A stretch of 27,107 nucleotides of DNA from Caryophanales bacterium UBA5729 (lineage in GTDB: Bacteria; Bacillota_I; Bacilli_A; Izemoplasmatales; Hujiaoplasmataceae): NCBI GenBank assembly GCA_002419505.1, contig DIGF01000019.1, positions 6,419 through 33,525 on the forward strand, given 5' to 3'. How positions within the stretch are numbered: position 1 is the stretch's first letter; the number at the start of each line of letters is the position of its first letter. The translations under genes were made by a program, and so were the position numbers. Below, piece by piece: positions 23,411-27,107 of this stretch. Below the pieces are notes generated by a model. It was not told the DNA's origin. It was given only the letters and a program-made list of their open reading frames with translations, and did no database searches.

Positions 23411-23439
23411 AAAAATAGCAGTTTCTTTAGGAGGCAAAT

Positions 23440-25452
23440 ATGGCAGTTATTAAGGTTAATGGTTTTGATCTTGACAATCTTGAATCATTAAATAATAAAT
23501 ATGTATTGGCTAATGGTTATTTGGGTATTGCGGGTATCATGGATGAATTACGCCAAGAAGATTTCGCTCAACTAAAAATTAATCATTTAGTAAAAAAAGA
23601 AAGACATAGACAACATTACATTTCTGTGTTTAACCCACTATACACATTAGTTATCGCCAACGGTGTTGCTCTGCATCCAAAAAGCCTCGCGCCAAAAACC
23701 CATCAGCAAATCTTGGATTTAGATAATGGGCTCTATTCTAGAACAACTGTTTATGAAGTAGATGATATCGAGGTAAAGATTTATAGCGAAAGATTTGTCG
23801 ATCAACGAAATTTATCTTTAATCTATTCTAAATATATCGTTTTTACAAACAAAGAAGTCAATTTAGAAATTATCCAAGGAATCGATACAGAACAGACAAT
23901 TCCTTTTCAAGAGAGTTTTAATCCTTTGGAAATTGAAAACGGTGATATGCTGGTTTTGCGCACCAAAGAAAAGAATACGGAAAAACCTTTAAATATCGTT
24001 TGTGATTATAATAAAAACTTTCGGTTTAAAAACAGAAATAAAAAACACGACGGTATCGAAAAATATATTTTTAAAGCTGAAGCTAATCGCGAATATGAAA
24101 TCATTAAATATGTTGCTGTAAGCACTGACAATAGAAAGAATGTCGAAGCATTAAGCAAGTGGTTAAATAAGGTGAAAAAAGACGGTTATGACCTCTGTCT
24201 GCAACGCAACACAGAAGCTTGGACAAAATTTTGGAAAATAGCCAAAATAGACATTTTCAACAATGATTTAATCGAACGCTATACTCAATATAATATCTTT
24301 CAATTAATCAGTCATCGCCCTTTTAGCGATCAGGTGTATGTTTCAAGATATGGTTTGACTGGAAAAGATATTTGTCATGATTTTACCATTGATATGTATT
24401 TGTTCAAGTTTTATTTGAATACCAGTTATGAAACTGCACGAAGAATGTTGATGCATCGAGTCAAATCGTTGAGTGAAGCTCAAGAAAATGCTAAAAAACT
24501 TCATAAAAAAGGCGCACTATATACTGATGACAAAGATAATTTTCACATTAACGCTTTAATAGTCATTAATCTCGTCGAATACATTCAAAGAACCATGGAT
24601 AAAAGTGTCCTAGAAGCCGGCGGCTTGACTATGGCTTTAGAAATTTCAAAATTCTACTTAAGCATCACTAAAGCTAATGATAAAAAAACCAATTATCAAG
24701 TGTTGAATACTCATACAATTGATAATGAAATTGATGAGATTGACAACAATGCTTTACTTAATTCTTTAATTAAAGATTGCTTTGGTAAGACAGCGAACCT
24801 AGTAGCTTTGGCTAAGGTGGGAAAACGTAAAGAAGTGGAAGCTTTTTTAGCTGAACACAAGTATGAAAAGATGATTGATGAAATTAGAGAAGTGAGAAGA
24901 AAACTTTATTTGCATCAACCGAATGTTAATTTTCTAATTCAAGCTTTTGACAAGTATTTTAAAACTGAAGATACTTTGACATATCCTGATGTTCTTAACC
25001 TTTTTTTCCTGTATCCTTTTGAGTTTAAAGAAAGAGAAAAACGAGAGAATTACTTGTATTACTCTAAATTCACTAAGCCGAACGCCTTAGGAAATTTCCT
25101 TCTTGCTTTAATAGGAATGGACCAAGATTTTGAAAAAGAAGCGAACAAATATTTTAAAGCCTTCTTACCCTTAAATTTGTTTGATAATGCCAATAAATAT
25201 AATCATGTGCAAAACTTCTTGGATTTAGGACAGAGTGCAGCTATCTATATTTATTTAATCTATGGTATGGCAAGGGTAAGACACGACGGCTTCTTAGTTA
25301 TGGCAGACTCCTTAATTCCTAGTGATATTAGGAGATTGGAATTTAACCTTAAGGTTGCTAGAAACATGGCGAGAGTAAAAATAAAAAGAAACAGCGCTAA
25401 TGTTGGTTGGAATGAAGATCAGGTCAGCATTGACGATATAGAGAATCAATAA
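23440..25452 (+). CDS. Divergent glycoside hydrolase family 65-like protein, probably without phosphorylase activity
   Basis: Cytoplasmic protein with the overall GH65 (maltose/kojibiose phosphorylase-like) plan. The N-terminal beta domain starts with NKYVLANGYLGIAG (19-32), the linker has EAWTKFWKIAKIDI (259-272), and the alpha/alpha barrel has SRYGLTGK (302-309), FHIN (368-371) and IDNNALLN (434-441). The usual catalytic features are altered. The G-P-D/N-E-Y segment with the general acid Glu reads TIDNEI, putting N429 at the Glu position in an ungapped alignment. The FWDTE substrate motif reads FTIDM (315-319), and the C-terminal HGSSLS phosphate loop reads KPNALG (546-551). The length of 670 is below the usual ~750. 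A non-catalytic, binding or altered-activity role is inferred. It leads a possible operon with the small membrane protein and HIT gene. Confidence 0.72.
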   Translation: MAVIKVNGFDLDNLESLNNKYVLANGYLGIAGIMDELRQEDFAQLKINHLVKKERHRQHYISVFNPLYTLVIANGVALHPKSLAPKTHQQILDLDNGLYSRTTVYEVDDIEVKIYSERFVDQRNLSLIYSKYIVFTNKEVNLEIIQGIDTEQTIPFQESFNPLEIENGDMLVLRTKEKNTEKPLNIVCDYNKNFRFKNRNKKHDGIEKYIFKAEANREYEIIKYVAVSTDNRKNVEALSKWLNKVKKDGYDLCLQRNTEAWTKFWKIAKIDIFNNDLIERYTQYNIFQLISHRPFSDQVYVSRYGLTGKDICHDFTIDMYLFKFYLNTSYETARRMLMHRVKSLSEAQENAKKLHKKGALYTDDKDNFHINALIVINLVEYIQRTMDKSVLEAGGLTMALEISKFYLSITKANDKKTNYQVLNTHTIDNEIDEIDNNALLNSLIKDCFGKTANLVALAKVGKRKEVEAFLAEHKYEKMIDEIREVRRKLYLHQPNVNFLIQAFDKYFKTEDTLTYPDVLNLFFLYPFEFKEREKRENYLYYSKFTKPNALGNFLLALIGMDQDFEKEANKYFKAFLPLNLFDNANKYNHVQNFLDLGQSAAIYIYLIYGMARVRHDGFLVMADSLIPSDIRRLEFNLKVARNMARVKIKRNSANVGWNEDQVSIDDIENQ

Positions 25453-25476
25453 AATATTTTATAATAGGAGGTTTAT

Positions 25477-25767
25477 ATGAAAAACAAGAATATAATCGGC
25501 ATTATGTTAATCGTCTTAGGTGCGATATTTCTCTTAAATAAGTTAGAGGTATTTTCATTTAACATTTTCTTTGATGGTTGGTGGACTTTATTTTTGATAA
25601 TTCCCGCTTTGCTGTCAATGTCCAAACAAGGAGTTACTACTGGAAATACGATTTTGTTACTGCTGGGAGGATTGTTTTTGTTAAAGGAAAACGGTTTAGA
25701 TTTCAAAGGGTTGTTAGTCCCGATTGTTTTAATTATCTTGGGCGTTAGTTTATTTATGCAGAAATGA
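25477..25767 (+). CDS. Small membrane protein (LiaI/LiaF-like transmembrane domain, DUF5668-like)
   Basis: Ninety-six-residue protein with four predicted membrane segments at about 5-22, 33-47, 58-69 and 75-93. The first ends in LNKLEVF and the second begins with the GWWTLFLIIPALL motif, as in LiaI/LiaF-type domains. In LiaF this part joins a C-terminal soluble domain; here it stands alone. Function is unknown; LiaF-type proteins are linked to envelope stress. The SD AGGAGG is 7 bases from the ATG. The stop overlaps the HIT start by 4 bases (ATGA). Confidence 0.72.
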   Translation: MKNKNIIGIMLIVLGAIFLLNKLEVFSFNIFFDGWWTLFLIIPALLSMSKQGVTTGNTILLLLGGLFLLKENGLDFKGLLVPIVLIILGVSLFMQK

Positions 25768-26138
25768 ACTGTTTGTTCTGCGAGTTAAAAACCAAAGAAA
25801 AAAATATAATTTATCAAGATAAATTAGTCTATTGTATCTATGATAACTTTCCTGTAGGAAAAGGCCATATTTTGGTAATTACTAAAAGACATATCTCGGA
25901 TTACTTTAAAGCTACACAAGCAGAAATTACTGCGATTGACAAAGCTTTAAGGCATTGCAAAGAACTACTTGATAAAAACTATCAACCAACTGGTTATAAT
26001 ATTGGCGTTAATAACGGCGTAAGTGCAGGACAGACAATCATGCATCTTCATGTACATTTAATTCCAAGATATGATAACGATTGTAAGAATCCTCATGGTG
26101 GTGTAAGAGGAGTTATTCCGGAGAAACAAGCTTACTAG
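25764..26138 (+). CDS. HIT family nucleotide hydrolase
   Basis: Histidine triad protein that hydrolyses or transfers nucleoside phosphoramidates or dinucleotides such as Ap4A. The triad HLHVHLIPR carries H94, H96 (the family nucleophile) and H98. The N-terminal CLFC (C3, C6) with H43 suits a structural zinc site, typical of many bacterial HIT proteins. NFPVGKGHILVITKRH is a family signature. The length is 124. It is translationally coupled to the membrane protein upstream and has a terminator at its end. No substrate can be inferred; a link to the YqeK Ap4A hydrolase is only thematic. Confidence 0.92.
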   Translation: MNCLFCELKTKEKNIIYQDKLVYCIYDNFPVGKGHILVITKRHISDYFKATQAEITAIDKALRHCKELLDKNYQPTGYNIGVNNGVSAGQTIMHLHVHLIPRYDNDCKNPHGGVRGVIPEKQAY

Positions 26139-26152
26139 TTTCTCCTTTTTTT
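26120..26152 (+). terminator. Terminator after the HIT gene
   Basis: GGAGAAAC (26120-26127) pairs with GTTTCTCC (26138-26145), followed by TTTTTTT. The stem overlaps the HIT stop codon. Confidence 0.87.
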
Positions 26153-26162
26153 ATTTTAGTAA

Positions 26163-26190
26163 TTTAAAACTTCTAAGTTTATAGTATAAT
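26163..26190 (+). promoter_or_regulatory. pyk promoter
   Basis: TTTAAA at 26163-26168, 16 bases, TATAAT at 26185-26190. The -10 is perfect, the -35 is weak. Confidence 0.6.
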
Positions 26191-26214
26191 AGACATGAGA
26201 TAAGGGAGGATTAT

Positions 26215-27107
26215 ATGAAAAGAAAAACGAAAATCGTATGTACAATTGGTCCGGCAATCGATTCGCCAAAAATGATTGAAAAAATTATCAATGCTGGCAT
26301 GAATGTTGCCAGATTGAATTTTTCTCATGGAAGTCGAGAAGAACATAAAAATAGAATTGAGATGATTAGGGATATTTCGAAAAAACTGGAAAGATATATT
26401 GGAGTTATGGCGGATACTAAAGGTCCGGAAATAAGAACAGGCATTTTTAAAGATAATCAAGCTAGTTTTAAAACTGGCGATCAAGTTTTAGTTACTAAAG
26501 AAGAAATTATTGGTACTAAAGAGGCTTTTCATATATCTTGTCCTGAACTGTTCGAAGATATAAAAGTTGGTGACTTTTTGTTAATTGATGACGGAAAAAT
26601 GCGCTTAACAGTTATAGAAAAGAAAGTTGACGAATTTGTTTGTGTTGTTAATAATTCCGGCGTTATCAAGAGTAGAAAAGGTGTCAATGTACCTAATGTT
26701 AAATTGACAATGCCATTTATCTCTCAAAAAGACGATGAAGATATTCGCTTCGCTTGTAAGAATAAATTCGATATGATTGCTTTATCTTTTGTAAGAAGAA
26801 AAGAAGATGTCTTAGCAGTTAGAGAAATATTAAAAGAAGAAAATTCAGAGACCATTGAATTGATTTCAAAAATAGAAAATCAAGAAGGTGTTGACAACCT
26901 TGACGAAATTTTAGAAGTTTCTGACGGCATCATGGTGGCACGAGGGGATTTGGGTGTCGAGGTTTCTACCCAATTAGTCCCAATCTATCAAAAGAAAATC
27001 ATTCATAAAGCAAATGAAATGGGTAAACCAGTTATAACCGCAACCCATATGCTTGAATCAATGATGCTTTCTCCAAGACCAACCAGAGCCGAAGCTAGTG
27101 ATGTAGC
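26215..27107 (+). CDS. pyk: Pyruvate kinase, N-terminal part (cut by window edge)
   Basis: Last step of glycolysis: makes pyruvate and ATP from phosphoenolpyruvate and ADP. The visible 297 codons cover the start of the TIM barrel (KIVCTIGPA, 6-14), RLNFSHG (33-39, with N35 and H38), the ADTKGPEIRTG entry to the B domain (66-76), the B domain to about residue 165, and the active site K219, E221 (ISKIEN) and D245 (ARGDLGVEV). The last visible residues PRPTRAEASDV belong to the potassium/ADP side. The SD AAGGGAGGA is 4 bases from the ATG. The regulatory C-terminal domain is outside the window. Usual partner pfkA is not upstream. Confidence 0.96.
   Translation, partial: MKRKTKIVCTIGPAIDSPKMIEKIINAGMNVARLNFSHGSREEHKNRIEMIRDISKKLERYIGVMADTKGPEIRTGIFKDNQASFKTGDQVLVTKEEIIGTKEAFHISCPELFEDIKVGDFLLIDDGKMRLTVIEKKVDEFVCVVNNSGVIKSRKGVNVPNVKLTMPFISQKDDEDIRFACKNKFDMIALSFVRRKEDVLAVREILKEENSETIELISKIENQEGVDNLDEILEVSDGIMVARGDLGVEVSTQLVPIYQKKIIHKANEMGKPVITATHMLESMMLSPRPTRAEASDV

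Noticed and set aside
1..27107. CRISPR arrays, insertion sequences, prophage, tRNA or rRNA genes
   Set aside because: None seen: no regular spaced repeats, no transposase or integrase frame, no cloverleaf-like segment in the short intergenic regions.
1..27107. Mycoplasma-type genetic code (UGA = Trp)
   Set aside because: Many intact genes end in TGA at the expected length and overlap the next start as ATGA, and tryptophans are coded by TGG.

Overview
The window is AT-rich chromosomal DNA, densely coding and mostly on the + strand. UGA is used as a stop (alaS, trhP1, yqeH, yqeK, rsfS and others), so this is the standard bacterial code and not the Mycoplasma/Spoplasma-type code. Gene content and order match two conserved Bacilli blocks: recD2-alaS-yqgF-yrzB-trmR-trhP1-trhP2-udk-greA-mtnN, and yqeG-yqeH-yqeK-rsfS-yqeM-comEA-comEC-holA-rpsT. 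Several genes usual in those blocks are missing, including mltG (peptidoglycan lytic transglycosylase), ireB, aroE, yhbY/yqeI and nadD. Loss of a wall gene and of biosynthetic genes, standard code and low GC fit a deep-branching Mollicutes/Bacilli lineage (Izemoplasmatales, Acholeplasmatales or Haloplasma-like). That placement is inference; no rRNA gene is present to confirm it.

Layout. 1-443 (-): start of oligoendopeptidase F, divergent from spx (554-997, +), which has an unusual cysteine-rich tail. 1151-2152: glycolytic gap with its own promoter and a cre-like site. 2207-2839: a VTT/DedA-type membrane protein. 2920-6428: Xaa-Pro aminopeptidase and RecD2 helicase. 6434-6680: promoter and T-box leader with alanine-type specifier. 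6700-13318: alaS, yqgF, yrzB, trmR, trhP1, trhP2, udk, many overlapping by a few bases. 13326-15204: greA, mtnN and a YgjP-like metallopeptidase. 15283-18607: yqeG, yqeH, yqeK, rsfS, yqeM. 18632-21911: comEA (four SLBB domains) and comEC, behind a terminator and a hairpin that hides the comEA ribosome binding site. 21977-22942: holA, convergent with rpsT (-). 23440-26138: a degenerate GH65-like protein, a small membrane protein and a HIT protein. 26215-end: pyruvate kinase, cut by the window edge.

How the genes work together. The alaS operon joins tRNA charging, wobble-uridine modification (TrhP1/TrhP2 make ho5U, TrmR methylates it to mo5U), Holliday junction processing and uridine salvage. 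The yqe operon is a ribosome assembly and silencing group (YqeH for 30S, RsfS for 50S) with an Ap4A hydrolase and two less-defined enzymes. ComEA and ComEC form the membrane part of a DNA uptake machine; their control region and the multiplied SLBB domains are the most unusual regulated feature here. gap and pyk are glycolytic. No mobile element, CRISPR array, tRNA or rRNA was found, and apart from the GH65-like protein, the ComEA architecture and the Spx tail the content is core housekeeping.
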